Assembly (NCBI RefSeq): GCF_002836745.1
Contig: NZ_PJAR01000036.1
Coordinates: forward strand, 124,001-188,000
DNA from: Glaciecola sp. 33A
GTDB taxonomy: Bacteria; Pseudomonadota; Gammaproteobacteria; Enterobacterales; Alteromonadaceae
Length of the DNA stretch: 64,000 nt
Direction: 5' to 3'
Positions 18,058 through 28,605 of the stretch are shown piece by piece. Below the pieces are notes generated by a model, which worked only from the letters and a program-made list of their open reading frames with translations, had not been told where the DNA came from and did no database searches. Numbering within the stretch: the first letter of the stretch is position 1; every line of letters begins with the position of its first letter. Both the position numbers and the translations under genes were made by a program.

Positions 18058-19440
18058 ATGGCAGATCTTAAGTATTTCGATAAAAAAGTACTGAATAAAT
18101 ACAATACAGCAGGACCAAGATATACGTCTTATCCTACCGCATTGTCATTTCATGACGAATTTACTGATGCCGATTTTGAGTTTCAGATTAAGCAAAAATC
18201 TAACAGTAAAAGCGCTCAGCATTTATCCCTATACTTACATATTCCCTTTTGTCATTCTCTTTGTTATTACTGTGGCTGCAATAAAATAGTGACCCGCCAA
18301 AAGGATAGGGCCGACAAATATCTTGAATTTCTGTTTAAAGAAATTAGCCACCGTGGTGCGCAATTTACTAACTATAAAATAAGCCAATTACATTTGGGTG
18401 GCGGTACTCCCAGTTTCTTAGACAAACAGCAATTGGCCAGACTGATGGCGCACTTACAGGATAACTTTCGTTTCAATGCAGATGTCGAAGCCAGTATAGA
18501 AATTGATCCTCGCGAGATTAAATTGAGTTACGTAGATGATTTAGCTGCCGTTGGCTTCAACCGTTTAAGTATTGGCGTTCAAGACACCAATAGAGAAGTG
18601 CAAGTAAAAATAAATCGTGTACAAAGTACTGAATTCATTAACGCATTGGTGACTCGGGCTAAAGAGTTTAGCTTTTCATCAATCAATTTAGATTTGATTT
18701 ATGGCTTACCTATGCAAACCTTTGATACCTTTTTAACGACCTTGCAAAAAGTCGTCGAAATTGACCCTGATCGAATCTCGCTTTTTAGTTATGCACATAT
18801 GCCTCAGCAGTTCCCGGCACAGCGAAAAATTAAAGATGAATGGTTACCTAGCGCACATGCAAAATTTGATTTATTACGCCTCGGTATCGAGTTTTTAACC
18901 AAAGCAGGTTATGTGTTTATCGGCATGGACCATTTTGCAAAACCTAATGACGAATTAAGTAAAGCCTTAAACGCGGGTCACCTGCATCGAAATTTTCAGG
19001 GCTATACGCCAAAACAACATAATGCGCTGTTGGGCTTAGGTGTGTCTTCAATCAGCAGCATTGAGAACATATATGCGCAAAACACCAAAGATCTAAAAAC
19101 GTATTACGAGGCAATTGAAAACAAACAATCAGCTTTAATAAAAGGCCTAGTATTAAATTTTGATGATAAAGCACGCAGAGCCGTCATTCACTCCTTAATG
19201 TGTAATTTTCAGCTTAGTAAAAAAGAAATATCCGAACAATTTGGAATTGATTTTGATGATTACTTTGCTAAATCGATTGCAGATTTAAGTGGATTTGAGC
19301 GTGACGGGCTAATTTCAATGAATGACACTCATATCAGAATTGCAGACCGCGGCAGGCTTTTGGTTCGCAATATCTGTATGAGCTTTGATCAACACTTATC
19401 TCAGCACGCGCATAATATGCGCTACAGCCGAGTTATTTGA
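18058..19440 (+). CDS. hemN: Oxygen-independent coproporphyrinogen III dehydrogenase
   Basis: A 460-residue radical-SAM enzyme that turns coproporphyrinogen III into protoporphyrinogen IX without oxygen. It has the N-terminal KYNTAGPRYTSYPTAL, the iron-sulphur motif C-x3-C-x2-C at about 65-72 (CHSLCYYCGC, then NKIVTRQ), LHLGGGTPSF, and a C-terminal HemN domain ending RNICM. These features mark true HemN and not HemW. The frame extends 11 codons upstream, but ATG 18058 has TAGGAG seven bases before it and fits the family. An FNR-like site upstream suggests induction without oxygen. Confidence 0.96.
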   Translation: MADLKYFDKKVLNKYNTAGPRYTSYPTALSFHDEFTDADFEFQIKQKSNSKSAQHLSLYLHIPFCHSLCYYCGCNKIVTRQKDRADKYLEFLFKEISHRGAQFTNYKISQLHLGGGTPSFLDKQQLARLMAHLQDNFRFNADVEASIEIDPREIKLSYVDDLAAVGFNRLSIGVQDTNREVQVKINRVQSTEFINALVTRAKEFSFSSINLDLIYGLPMQTFDTFLTTLQKVVEIDPDRISLFSYAHMPQQFPAQRKIKDEWLPSAHAKFDLLRLGIEFLTKAGYVFIGMDHFAKPNDELSKALNAGHLHRNFQGYTPKQHNALLGLGVSSISSIENIYAQNTKDLKTYYEAIENKQSALIKGLVLNFDDKARRAVIHSLMCNFQLSKKEISEQFGIDFDDYFAKSIADLSGFERDGLISMNDTHIRIADRGRLLVRNICMSFDQHLSQHAHNMRYSRVI

Positions 19441-19453
19441 GTGCTCAAAACCA

Positions 19454-21856
19454 CTAAATGGGAGAACCCGGTGGCAATTGCTTAACCGCAAAACTTCCCA
19501 ACCATTCGTTCGACGTCCAATAATGCTCAATGTACTTCAGTAATACCTTGCCTTGAGCACTTTTGTCTTTCTCGGCTAACCAACTCTGATACTGTAATAA
19601 TTCGCCTAGCATCGCTAACTTAACTTCGGGTGACAATTCATCGGCATTCAAAACATCAAAGAAAACATTTAGCGCAACGTGCTTAATACGTTGTTCCAAA
19701 ATACCCTCAGAGCTCGTCTTCACTAACGTCTCAAATACCACGTTAAGCACTTTTTGAGCACTTGGAATCCGCGTATCCAAAGAATGTTGATACGCCAATC
19801 GGTTTAACCTTATTGGCTCCAACAAAGTAGTGATAGCATAAGCTGATGCTGCCTCAGCTGCGCTGACTGGGTCAAACACAATCCCCATTCTACCATTGGT
19901 ACTTTCTCTGTTTCGACTGCTACCATAAGCTTTGGGGTTAATCAGTTTTGCTAGCGCTGGCTGTATTGCTAGATAATCCGCTGACGCTGCATTGACAACC
20001 ATTTCGGCTGCTTTAAGTTGCGTTTCTCCAGCGACAAACGCACTGCCTTTGAGTGGTGCGTTTAGCTCTTTTTGCTCATATTCATAGATAACGCCGGACA
20101 CTTGTTTTACTAGTGCATCCAACTGATATCTGTGTGAATAATATATCGGGACGAGACGCTCCTCAAGCGAAGACAAGTCGGCACCGACTGGCAATGAATT
20201 AGCACCGAAGCGCGATAAGGCAAACTTTCGGACCGCACTTATCCTTGCAAATTCGTCAACTGGGCTCTTACCGTTATCCCATAAATGACCATCACTTGAT
20301 GCTCTTTCGCTAATTCTAGTATCAGGATCTGATTTATATAAAAAGCCACTCTTCCTTGCTTGCGAAATTAATGCGCTTAACGCTTTCTTTTCATCGGCAT
20401 CAGCAAGATCCTGATACCCATAAGCAATGACATACTTATCCCAATCACCGATCCCTTTGTCGTATGCATTTTCGAGCGAAATTTCACCATTTTCCAAACT
20501 GATAAGTGGATGTGGATAGTCCATCACCGACGCACGATTATTTTCACTTGCGGCGAAGTTATGTGCGATGCCTAAGGTATGACCAACTTCATGCGCCGAT
20601 AATTGCCTAATACGGTCCAACGCCATCGCTAACTGTGAATTTGTATTGGCTTTTCCTGTACTTTGGTCATCAAAAGGACTCGTCATACCAAGTGCAATTA
20701 AGAAATCTTGTCTTACTCGCAACGAACCTAACGTCACATGCCCTTTTATGATTTCACCTGTCCGCGGATCAATAACCGAACTACCGTAAGACCAACCTCG
20801 CGTCGCTCTGTGAACCCATTGGATCACGTTATAGCGCGCGTCCATCGGATCGGCATCTTCAGGCAGTACTTTGACTTGAAATGCATTCTTATAACCGGCA
20901 GCAGCAAATGCTTGATCCCACCATAACGCACCTTCTTTTAATGCGCTCATAACTGGCTCTGGGATACCCGGGTCTAAATAATAAATAATCGGCTTTACCG
21001 GTTCACTTATCTCTGCATTAGGATTCATTTTTGACAAACGGTGGCGTGGAATAAACTTCTGTTCGATTTCAGCATCCAAGGGTGCTGAGTAATCATGAAA
21101 ACTGTGTTTCAAAAATCCGGAATAAGGATGGAAAACGCGTGGTTTATAGCCATCGTCAGGTAAAGCGAGAAACGAATGATGTAGATGTACAGAAACACTT
21201 TTTGCATCAGGCGTTACTTGTCGAATGTATCGACCTTTTGGCGTACCGGCAAAGGTAACTAGTGCTTCAAGTTCAGTATTACGCGCAAATGCCTTTGTTT
21301 TGGGTAAATAAATGCCAGAACGAGCGCTATCTATTAAATAACTACCCTGTCCGGTTTGACTTAACTGCTCGGTAATACCATGCACGTCGGATAACAAAAA
21401 AGCGGTGTAATCAATATAGATTTTACCAGCGCTTTCATGTGCAACTTCAAACCCAGCGATAACTGAATCAGCAAAAGCTTCATCAATACTGTTACGTTCG
21501 GCAACGTTGCTTGAACTTGCGCGATAATCGGTATTAAGTTGCTTCAATAATATTTTGTTACCAAAACGTTGGAACTCAACTAGACGAGTGTCTCCTAACT
21601 GACCTCGGTCTAGTCCAATATCATTTGAACCAATGCCGTGCGGTAAGCTACTTTGAAATAGCATTTTTTGATTAAGTTGAGCAACATCTAATGCCAAGTA
21701 AACTTTGTCGTCACTATTAGAATATACAATTTCTACAAAGCCAGACATTGCTTGTTTAGCCTGTAAAAAGTCTTCTTTATCTTGCGCCTGAACTACTTGT
21801 GATAAGCATAGCAAAACTAAAACAAAGACAGAACTCATGCACTTCGTCAAACTCAT
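19454..21856 (-). CDS. Secreted zinc-dependent metalloprotease (metzincin, DUF5117/DUF5118-type)
   Basis: 800 residues with a signal peptide (about 1-24, VVQA-QD). The metzincin motif HEVGHTLGIAH lies near 422-432, followed by a Met-turn SVMDYPHP. The N-terminal half (IYLPKTKAFARNTELEA, VSVHLHHSFLALPDDGYKPR) fits the DUF5118/DUF5117 regions of large bacterial zinc proteases, and the C-terminal half is helical. It is probably periplasmic or exported, and its substrate is unknown. It converges on hemN with only 13 bases between stops. The start has GGAGTGGTGACAA just before it. Short 9-base tandem repeats lie directly upstream of that ribosome site. Confidence 0.92.
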   Translation of the reverse strand: MSLTKCMSSVFVLVLLCLSQVVQAQDKEDFLQAKQAMSGFVEIVYSNSDDKVYLALDVAQLNQKMLFQSSLPHGIGSNDIGLDRGQLGDTRLVEFQRFGNKILLKQLNTDYRASSSNVAERNSIDEAFADSVIAGFEVAHESAGKIYIDYTAFLLSDVHGITEQLSQTGQGSYLIDSARSGIYLPKTKAFARNTELEALVTFAGTPKGRYIRQVTPDAKSVSVHLHHSFLALPDDGYKPRVFHPYSGFLKHSFHDYSAPLDAEIEQKFIPRHRLSKMNPNAEISEPVKPIIYYLDPGIPEPVMSALKEGALWWDQAFAAAGYKNAFQVKVLPEDADPMDARYNVIQWVHRATRGWSYGSSVIDPRTGEIIKGHVTLGSLRVRQDFLIALGMTSPFDDQSTGKANTNSQLAMALDRIRQLSAHEVGHTLGIAHNFAASENNRASVMDYPHPLISLENGEISLENAYDKGIGDWDKYVIAYGYQDLADADEKKALSALISQARKSGFLYKSDPDTRISERASSDGHLWDNGKSPVDEFARISAVRKFALSRFGANSLPVGADLSSLEERLVPIYYSHRYQLDALVKQVSGVIYEYEQKELNAPLKGSAFVAGETQLKAAEMVVNAASADYLAIQPALAKLINPKAYGSSRNRESTNGRMGIVFDPVSAAEAASAYAITTLLEPIRLNRLAYQHSLDTRIPSAQKVLNVVFETLVKTSSEGILEQRIKHVALNVFFDVLNADELSPEVKLAMLGELLQYQSWLAEKDKSAQGKVLLKYIEHYWTSNEWLGSFAVKQLPPGSPI

Positions 21857-21870
21857 TTGTCACCACTCCT

Positions 21871-21925
21871 TATAATTTCTATAATTTCTATAATTTCTAT
21901 ATTTTTGTTATTTTTGTTATTTTGT
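21871..21925. repeat. Short tandem repeats upstream of the metalloprotease gene
   Basis: Three perfect copies of the 9-base unit TATAATTTC (21871-21897) are followed by about three degenerate 9-base units rich in T (TATATTTTT, GTTATTTTT, GTTATTTTG). They begin a few bases upstream of the protease ribosome site, in its leader or promoter. Copy-number changes could alter expression. Confidence 0.85.
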
Positions 21926-22099
21926 GTGCACATTGCTTGATCTGAATCATCAGCAAAGATAAATATTTAACCTAGAATTTGATCTCACTTATGACGCTAA
22001 CAACACCTTTTTATTTACTCTCACAACTAAGATGCGTTGTCGCAAGCCCAACTGCGTATGCTTAGAAGTAAAATCACAGGTGTCTAAGGGAAAGAAACT

Positions 22100-22504
22100 A
22101 TGCCTCACTCTGAAGCTAATGGCAACTTAGAAGAAAAGTCAAAATACAAAATCTTATCTTTGGTTGCAGACGAAGTAACAGAGATAACATTATCAGATCT
22201 ACCCGTGTTTGGCGCTAGTCTTACCTTTAGAGAAGATATCGCCACTTTACAAAATAGTATTGTTGCTCCAAGCCAACAAATCGGTTGGATTGAACGCTCG
22301 TCATTGACTAAGTTAGCTTGTTTAAACCAACAACACTATTTTGATGCCCAGCACTTTATGCGCGTTAACAAAAACCAATTATTCTTTTCTAAAACCGTAA
22401 AAGTGCACACCGTTAATACTGACTTAAATAACTCTAAACAAATTCTTACCTTTTCCATTGTACCTGACACTAAGAGCCCTGTGGTGGTAAAAATAAAACG
22501 CTAG
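22100..22504 (+). CDS. Conserved-looking hypothetical protein (134 residues)
   Basis: A soluble protein with no signal peptide or membrane helix. It mixes predicted strands and short helices (KILSLVADEVTEITL near 18-32; LTFSIVPDT near the end). I do not recognise a family. A good ribosome site (AAGGGAAAG) precedes the ATG, and the gene stands alone, converging on recD with 34 bases between stops. Codon use resembles its neighbours, so it is likely a real gene of unknown role. Confidence 0.65.
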   Translation: MPHSEANGNLEEKSKYKILSLVADEVTEITLSDLPVFGASLTFREDIATLQNSIVAPSQQIGWIERSSLTKLACLNQQHYFDAQHFMRVNKNQLFFSKTVKVHTVNTDLNNSKQILTFSIVPDTKSPVVVKIKR

Positions 22505-22538
22505 GAATTTAATTAGACGGCTAAATTAGTATCCAAAT

Positions 22539-24734
22539 TTAGCTAGTCAACTTTCGTTTTAAGCCACTAAATCGTGTTGATGTTTTTCCTATGCAATCGT
22601 TAAGCACCGGCAAGCTAGCTATAATACCAATACTTTGTTTTGCTCTAGTGACTCCGGTATAAAGTAATTCTCGGCTCAAATGCTGGCTACTATGAAGCAT
22701 CGCGTTGTTGGCCACTATATTGGGAAGTAAAATATCAACGTGCTCAAACTCCGAGCCCTGAGTTTTATGAATTGTCATTGCATAAACTAATTCAAACGCA
22801 GGTAGCGAAATAAAACTGAATGACTGGTGAGTTTCAGGCATATCGGGATCTGGGAAGCATGCCCTCAATTGACCGTCTTCATTGCTCCAAATAACACCAA
22901 TATCACCGTTGAATAAATGTAAACGGTAATCGTTTTGAACAATCATGATTGGCATGCCACGATACATTTGTCCAACATCAATGTGTGAAAAACGTTTTCT
23001 TAGTTGTTGTTCAATTTGAGTATTCATAAACTCTGTGCCCAGGCGACCTTTTTTAGTCGCAGACAACAGTCTGTATTGCTTTAATCGCTGGATCGCCTGA
23101 TCGACATCACGACTTTCAAATATACACGCATAACGCTGCGCAATTTGCTCTAATAATGTGTTTTTTAACGTCCCTGCCTGCGTGTAAGCATCTTCATGCC
23201 AGGTAATAACCGGCGTTTCTGGCTCTGTTATTGGCAGTGATAATTGCGCTGTTGTTTGCTTATTATCAAAATTAGACGCTTCACTATCAATTTTAGCGCC
23301 CGACAACAGTTCTGCAAAAGGCGCCAACTGGCCCAGCAGTATATTCTGTGCCAGTTGCGTTATTTCATTTTGCGAACGCATGCTTTTTTGTAAAAATGTA
23401 ACGTGATTACAGTAGATTGAATTTCCATTATTCGCGTTCGTACTTGCGCAACTATTCGCTTCAAGTTCACTATGCTCGTCCGCATTCATCTTATTCTGAC
23501 GAATGTTCGTCGCAAAACCAGGCAGTAATTCACTTAGTAATTGCTTATGTGATTGACTATAAATCCCCGAATAGTCGCCTAGTATTGCAGCATCCTGCCA
23601 AGCAGTTTGATTAACCAAGTCCTTTAATAATCCACCACTCTCCACCGACGGAAGCTGATTTGCATCTCCAATTAAGACTAATTTTGCAGTTTTAGGAAGT
23701 GCACGTAACAACTTAGCCATCATGGCTAAATCAATCATAGACACTTCATCTATCACCAAAAAATCACAATCTAATTGTTTTTTGTGGTTGTACTTTGGCT
23801 CGATACCATACATCCCTAAGCCAAGTAGACGATGAATTGTTTTTGCTTGGATCATCGGCATTAAGTCAGTAATCAATGTCATCACTTGGTTTTCTTTATT
23901 CGAATTAAGTAATTGCGTAAATTCAACCAAAATAGATTCATTTAAGCGTTGTGCCGCCTTTCCTGTTGGGGCGGCTAGCATCAACTTCACCCGAGTTGAT
24001 GAATCCTTCTTTTGTGTGTACAGCCAAGATAATAATAGTCGAGCAACAGTGTAGGTTTTACCTGTCCCTGCGCCACCGCTGATAATTGAGGTTTGCGAAA
24101 TAAGCCCATTGGCTGCAGATACCTGCTGCCAGTCAATACCCTGACCCGCTTTAGCCGGGAATAGCGTTGGCCAAAGTTCATCAGCGCATTGTTTTAGGCT
24201 CCTAAACGCAGGTTCAGAATCAACTAAGAACTGTGTTTGTTGTTGTTTAAAAAAATCAGCGACTTCATTTTCGTAGTTTGCATATCGTCCACTATATAAA
24301 TTCGGTTCATCCCATTGTATGTCGTTTCTTGACGGAGAAATGGTCTCAAAACGTTGAATAACATCACTGAGCTTTGCCGCGCTTACAAACACAAAACCGG
24401 CTTTAAGTTTGGCACCCTGTTGGTTAAAACTTGAACCATATTGAGTAACATCTGCCTCTGACCAGCAGGTCTTTTCTGCGATCGCAGCAATGTCGAGGCA
24501 ACTGTGCCCTTGCCTTTGAAAATATGAGAGTGCCAATAGCACATGAAAGAGTTGCTCAAGTGATTTTTGATCGTTGAAAAAATCATTTTCGGCATCAACC
24601 TCAAGCCGTTTGATAATTGCATTGTTAGCAAAATAGTAATCGATGGATTGAATATCATGCAACGCTAGCAAACAATCAGAGCACGACGAATAACCGGTCT
24701 GTTTTGCTATTGATGAAGGCAGAGAAAACAACAT
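22539..24734 (-). CDS. recD: Exodeoxyribonuclease V alpha subunit RecD
   Basis: 731 residues, somewhat longer than E. coli RecD (608). It is the 5'-3' helicase subunit of RecBCD. The P-loop is ISGGAGTGKTYTVARLL near 220, with DEVSMIDLAMMAKLL, GDANQLPSVESG and a C-terminal YAMTIHKTQGSEF and YTGVTRAK, all SF1B helicase motifs. An insert around residues 375-420, rich in Asn/Ser (after the SQSHKQLLSELLPG segment), accounts for part of the extra length. ATG 24734 lies just past the recB stop with GAGGG eight bases upstream; an upstream TTG at 24764 would overlap recB and is less likely. Confidence 0.95.
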   Translation of the reverse strand: MLFSLPSSIAKQTGYSSCSDCLLALHDIQSIDYYFANNAIIKRLEVDAENDFFNDQKSLEQLFHVLLALSYFQRQGHSCLDIAAIAEKTCWSEADVTQYGSSFNQQGAKLKAGFVFVSAAKLSDVIQRFETISPSRNDIQWDEPNLYSGRYANYENEVADFFKQQQTQFLVDSEPAFRSLKQCADELWPTLFPAKAGQGIDWQQVSAANGLISQTSIISGGAGTGKTYTVARLLLSWLYTQKKDSSTRVKLMLAAPTGKAAQRLNESILVEFTQLLNSNKENQVMTLITDLMPMIQAKTIHRLLGLGMYGIEPKYNHKKQLDCDFLVIDEVSMIDLAMMAKLLRALPKTAKLVLIGDANQLPSVESGGLLKDLVNQTAWQDAAILGDYSGIYSQSHKQLLSELLPGFATNIRQNKMNADEHSELEANSCASTNANNGNSIYCNHVTFLQKSMRSQNEITQLAQNILLGQLAPFAELLSGAKIDSEASNFDNKQTTAQLSLPITEPETPVITWHEDAYTQAGTLKNTLLEQIAQRYACIFESRDVDQAIQRLKQYRLLSATKKGRLGTEFMNTQIEQQLRKRFSHIDVGQMYRGMPIMIVQNDYRLHLFNGDIGVIWSNEDGQLRACFPDPDMPETHQSFSFISLPAFELVYAMTIHKTQGSEFEHVDILLPNIVANNAMLHSSQHLSRELLYTGVTRAKQSIGIIASLPVLNDCIGKTSTRFSGLKRKLTS

Positions 24735-24738
24735 GCTT

Positions 24739-27700
24739 TTAACCCTCTGCCTTAGTTGGCTCAAACAGGTTTTCGAGCAAGTCTATATACTGCTTGTCTA
24801 CTTTATCAAAAAACACGCCGCTAGATCCATCGGCAAGTTGATTGTCAGGTGACATACCACGCAAATATAAATAAAAAACGCCGCCAAAATGGGTTTCAAA
24901 AGAATAGTCGCCAAGCTGCTGCTTTAAATACTTGTGCAGGGCCAATGAGTACAGTAAGTATTGTAAGTCATACAAATGCTGTTGATTGTTTTCATGCAAT
25001 TTCTCAGTGCTGTAGTGCCTCGCGGAATCGCCCAAATGAGTCGATTTATAGTCAGCAACAAAGTACTTGCCGTCATACTCAAATATGAGGTCAATAAACC
25101 CATGCATCATCCCGCTGAGCTCAGGAATATCAGCCATCGATATATTTAGCGCAGACAAACCTCTATTCTTTCTCAAGTGCTGGCGGTATTGTTGCAGTAC
25201 TTTTGCCACGTGCCTCACTTTTAAGTGCGGCATTGGGAAGTAAAATTCGGCTTCGCGTAACGTATGCTTAACGGCTAAGTCTGCCAAACAGAAGTCATTA
25301 ATAAGCGGCGTCTTTAGACAGCAATCTAGCCACTCAAAAAGCGCCACAATCTCTTTTTCTTGCAAGACCTTATACTTTGATAATGCGACAGTTGAAGCAC
25401 TTCCCCAATCAGGTGAATGAAAATCAACTTGCTCTAAAATATCATGCAACAGGTTTCCGGTATCCGCACCTTTTTCGAGTTGATACCTGATGGCCAACAA
25501 ATTTTCACTGGTATTGTGTGATGTTTGCGCTGAGGCCTGATCTAGCAGCTCATCTGTTCTCGTCTCAATACTAACAATCTTATGTTCATTCTCTGTTTCA
25601 ATTGCATGCAAGGAAATTTGATTCGGCGATGCTACATCGTAATAACTGTTATTATCGCTTTTGTGAAAGCGCGACAAATTTGAAAATGAGCTGATTATCC
25701 ATGCCGACCGTTTAGCTAATTTTGCGTCCACAAAAACGGGCACCGGAATTTCAGCAGGCGCTTGATAAGTACTTGACATAACGGGGCTTATATCAACATT
25801 CACAGCACAGCTACTGCTGTGCAAAGCGCCATTCGCAGATACTGCATCGTTGGTTTCAAACACATGCGTAGTCAGCCAATCCATCACCTGTAAATGAGCA
25901 GGGACTTCAGATTTACAATCGTTCAGGCTTTCATTGGGAATGCCTAAGGCTAAATTTAGCGCTGACTCACTATTACTAATGTCGTTTACTATCCCCAAGT
26001 AACAACGATACTCTGCTCGAGTCACCGCGACATAGATTAAGCGCATTTTTTCAGCATGCTCTTGCTTCGCATATTCATCCAAGCTCGCGTGCGTTGCACC
26101 TAATTGATAAATCGATTGTGCATTTTGCATATCTTGGTATTTGAAATGTTGAATGGTACTTCTTTTTCTTTTACGTGGGTCTTTATATTTATTCCCAAAA
26201 GGAACGAACACAATAGGATACTCTAACCCTTTTGAACCATGTTGCGTCACTATTTTTATTAAATTGGCATCACTCTCAAGACGCAATTGCACTTCTTCAT
26301 CCGCAACGTGATCAAATATCTGGTGGCTCAACCAAGCCAGTTGCTGTTCGGGTAACTTATTGAGAACAGCATTTTTAGCCATCGCCTCAGCCAAATGCAT
26401 CATGTTTGTTACACTTCGCTCCGGTGAAGTTTGTGGCTCATAGTTTTCTTTTATTAGTGTCAACAAAAGACTAAAAATGCCAAGTTGCGCCCACTTTTCT
26501 TTAAATTCAAAACAACTAACGACCAGTTTTTCCCATTCGGGGTGCGCTAAGTCGCCATGTAATTCAAGCAATTTTTTTTGCTGATCCTGCGGTGACATGT
26601 GTTTAACAATAACCCGACTCAACAACGAGCTATTCACGCCCGCAACCAAGGTTGATCTGTTTGTACTATGTAAAATCGCATCCAATACTCTATACAACTC
26701 CGTCGCTTGAGAGCTTGAAAACAGTGGCGTTTTATCACTTAAATAAACTGACGTTAAGCCAACCGCAGCCAAACTGTTTTTAACCAGCGTTGCCTCTATC
26801 CTGTCTTTTACTAATACCGCAATATCGGCTGGGACAACCTTGTTGTCACCAATTTTAGCATCGACCAGCAAGCGCATTATTTCAAGTGAGCTCCAATCTA
26901 ATACTTGTTGTTCTAACTCAACCTTTTTCCTCTTGATATTGTCATTACCACTTGAGGTTTTAGCGCCATCCGAAGATAACATATAGGTCATTGCGGTTCT
27001 TGCAACTAAAGGGTCAAACAAAGGTGCACTGGCGGCTTTTGACAGTGCTGTGGATTTTATGACCTCATACTCAATGTCAAAACCAAACACCGGGCGGGAT
27101 TGCTCTTTCAACAATGAATGCCCCCAAAACAGCCGATTATAACCCGTCACCATTTGTGCACTAGAACGCCAGTTAGTGTCCATCAACCACACATGGTCGG
27201 CGTCTTGCTTAGCGGCAAGATAAACAAAAATGTCACCGCCTCTAAACCCATAAATCGCCTGTTTTGGATCACCTATCATCAATAACAAACTATTTTTGTC
27301 TGCCTTCGGATAAAGTTGGTCGAGTATTTGATATTGATGACGGTCGGTATCTTGAAATTCATCCACTAATGCAACCGGAAATTGACGTCGGATTGAGTCA
27401 AGTAAATTTGCATCCTGAGTTTGCAGGGCATTTGAAAATACACTAATGAGATCGTCAAATAACACAACATGTGCCTTCTTCTTTGCCATCTCAACCCGCT
27501 CACGAATAGCGTAGACTCCCTCTTTCACAACCCCAAGCACTGCTGTCAATTGCGCATTCTTTTCTAATTGCTTTGCGCTTTGTTCAAGCCATTTTTTAAT
27601 CTCAGCTCTAAGTGCTTTTAGTGGCTCCAAGATGACTTTAGCCTCAGGTGAGGATCGGAAGCGATTGCCATTAATAAAATCACCCATTTCTGGTGGCACA

Positions 27701-28602
27701 CTTAAAACTTGCAGCAAGTCGACATGCTTATCATCTACATAGCCAGCATCTTGCTGCAATGGTAGTTTGGGAGCAGTGGCATTAATATTCACACCCTCAT
27801 TGAGCGTTATGTACCCTAGTAACGTCTCAAACCAAGCCATGATCAGATGCCACTCTTGTGTGCGTTTGCTCTCATCCTTATGACCGAAAACGGCAGCCTC
27901 GAACACCGCAGTTTGGTTTTGTTGCAAGTGCTTAAATAGCTGTTTAATAACATCCACTTGCGCATACAGTTGACGTCTTAAGTTTGCACTTTCATCTGCC
28001 TGGACTTGAGCCATTGTCACCTGAGTCAGTGCTAGATCTGAAGAAATTGCTGACCTAAATTCGTTAAAGAAGTTATCAGGGATATGCCAATTCTTTGTGG
28101 ATAACAGGGCAAAACTGGCTGTATTTTTGGTCGCTACTCTTAAATAGTCTTGCACACCTTGTAACAGCAGTTCCGTAGGATCGGTGACTAACTCCAGTTC
28201 TAAATCGGCCTTTAACGAGACAGCAAATTGTTGTAATACCCGTTGACAAAAACCATGTATGGTAAATATAGAGGCTTCATCGAGTGATAAAAGTGCCGCG
28301 GTTAGCAACGCATCACCTTCCTCAAGACCCACTCTACTGATTAGCGTTTGTGTGAAATGCGATTGTTTATCCGCATGCCACTCATCATGAATTTCCAGCA
28401 AAAATGTGGCGACTCGACCCTTTATTTCCTCAGTGGCCGCTCGCGTATAGGTCATTACCAAAATTTCTTGTACTGACAATTTTTTTTCAAGGATTAAGCG
28501 CGCGTATAAACGCGTGATGTTAAATGTTTTACCAGTCCCTGCACTCGCTTCTATTAAATGGCGACTATGCAATTCAAGGTTAAGAGGATCAAGTTGTAAC
28601 AT
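24739..28602 (-). CDS. recB: Exodeoxyribonuclease V beta subunit RecB
   Basis: 1287 residues. N-terminal UvrD-type helicase: EASAGTGKTFNITRLYARL (about 18-36), MTYTRAA, LVDEFQDTDRHQYQIL near 410, and GDPKQAIYGFRGGD. C-terminal nuclease: VADYKSTHLG near 1183, with the catalytic Asp and Lys of the RecB nuclease, preceded by HGFIDLIF. It degrades and resects double-strand ends and loads RecA. It starts four bases after the recC stop, with AGGA upstream. In enterobacteria ptrA lies between recC and recB; here it does not. Confidence 0.97.
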   Translation of the reverse strand: MLQLDPLNLELHSRHLIEASAGTGKTFNITRLYARLILEKKLSVQEILVMTYTRAATEEIKGRVATFLLEIHDEWHADKQSHFTQTLISRVGLEEGDALLTAALLSLDEASIFTIHGFCQRVLQQFAVSLKADLELELVTDPTELLLQGVQDYLRVATKNTASFALLSTKNWHIPDNFFNEFRSAISSDLALTQVTMAQVQADESANLRRQLYAQVDVIKQLFKHLQQNQTAVFEAAVFGHKDESKRTQEWHLIMAWFETLLGYITLNEGVNINATAPKLPLQQDAGYVDDKHVDLLQVLSVPPEMGDFINGNRFRSSPEAKVILEPLKALRAEIKKWLEQSAKQLEKNAQLTAVLGVVKEGVYAIRERVEMAKKKAHVVLFDDLISVFSNALQTQDANLLDSIRRQFPVALVDEFQDTDRHQYQILDQLYPKADKNSLLLMIGDPKQAIYGFRGGDIFVYLAAKQDADHVWLMDTNWRSSAQMVTGYNRLFWGHSLLKEQSRPVFGFDIEYEVIKSTALSKAASAPLFDPLVARTAMTYMLSSDGAKTSSGNDNIKRKKVELEQQVLDWSSLEIMRLLVDAKIGDNKVVPADIAVLVKDRIEATLVKNSLAAVGLTSVYLSDKTPLFSSSQATELYRVLDAILHSTNRSTLVAGVNSSLLSRVIVKHMSPQDQQKKLLELHGDLAHPEWEKLVVSCFEFKEKWAQLGIFSLLLTLIKENYEPQTSPERSVTNMMHLAEAMAKNAVLNKLPEQQLAWLSHQIFDHVADEEVQLRLESDANLIKIVTQHGSKGLEYPIVFVPFGNKYKDPRKRKRSTIQHFKYQDMQNAQSIYQLGATHASLDEYAKQEHAEKMRLIYVAVTRAEYRCYLGIVNDISNSESALNLALGIPNESLNDCKSEVPAHLQVMDWLTTHVFETNDAVSANGALHSSSCAVNVDISPVMSSTYQAPAEIPVPVFVDAKLAKRSAWIISSFSNLSRFHKSDNNSYYDVASPNQISLHAIETENEHKIVSIETRTDELLDQASAQTSHNTSENLLAIRYQLEKGADTGNLLHDILEQVDFHSPDWGSASTVALSKYKVLQEKEIVALFEWLDCCLKTPLINDFCLADLAVKHTLREAEFYFPMPHLKVRHVAKVLQQYRQHLRKNRGLSALNISMADIPELSGMMHGFIDLIFEYDGKYFVADYKSTHLGDSARHYSTEKLHENNQQHLYDLQYLLYSLALHKYLKQQLGDYSFETHFGGVFYLYLRGMSPDNQLADGSSGVFFDKVDKQYIDLLENLFEPTKAEG

Positions 28603-28605
28603 AAA

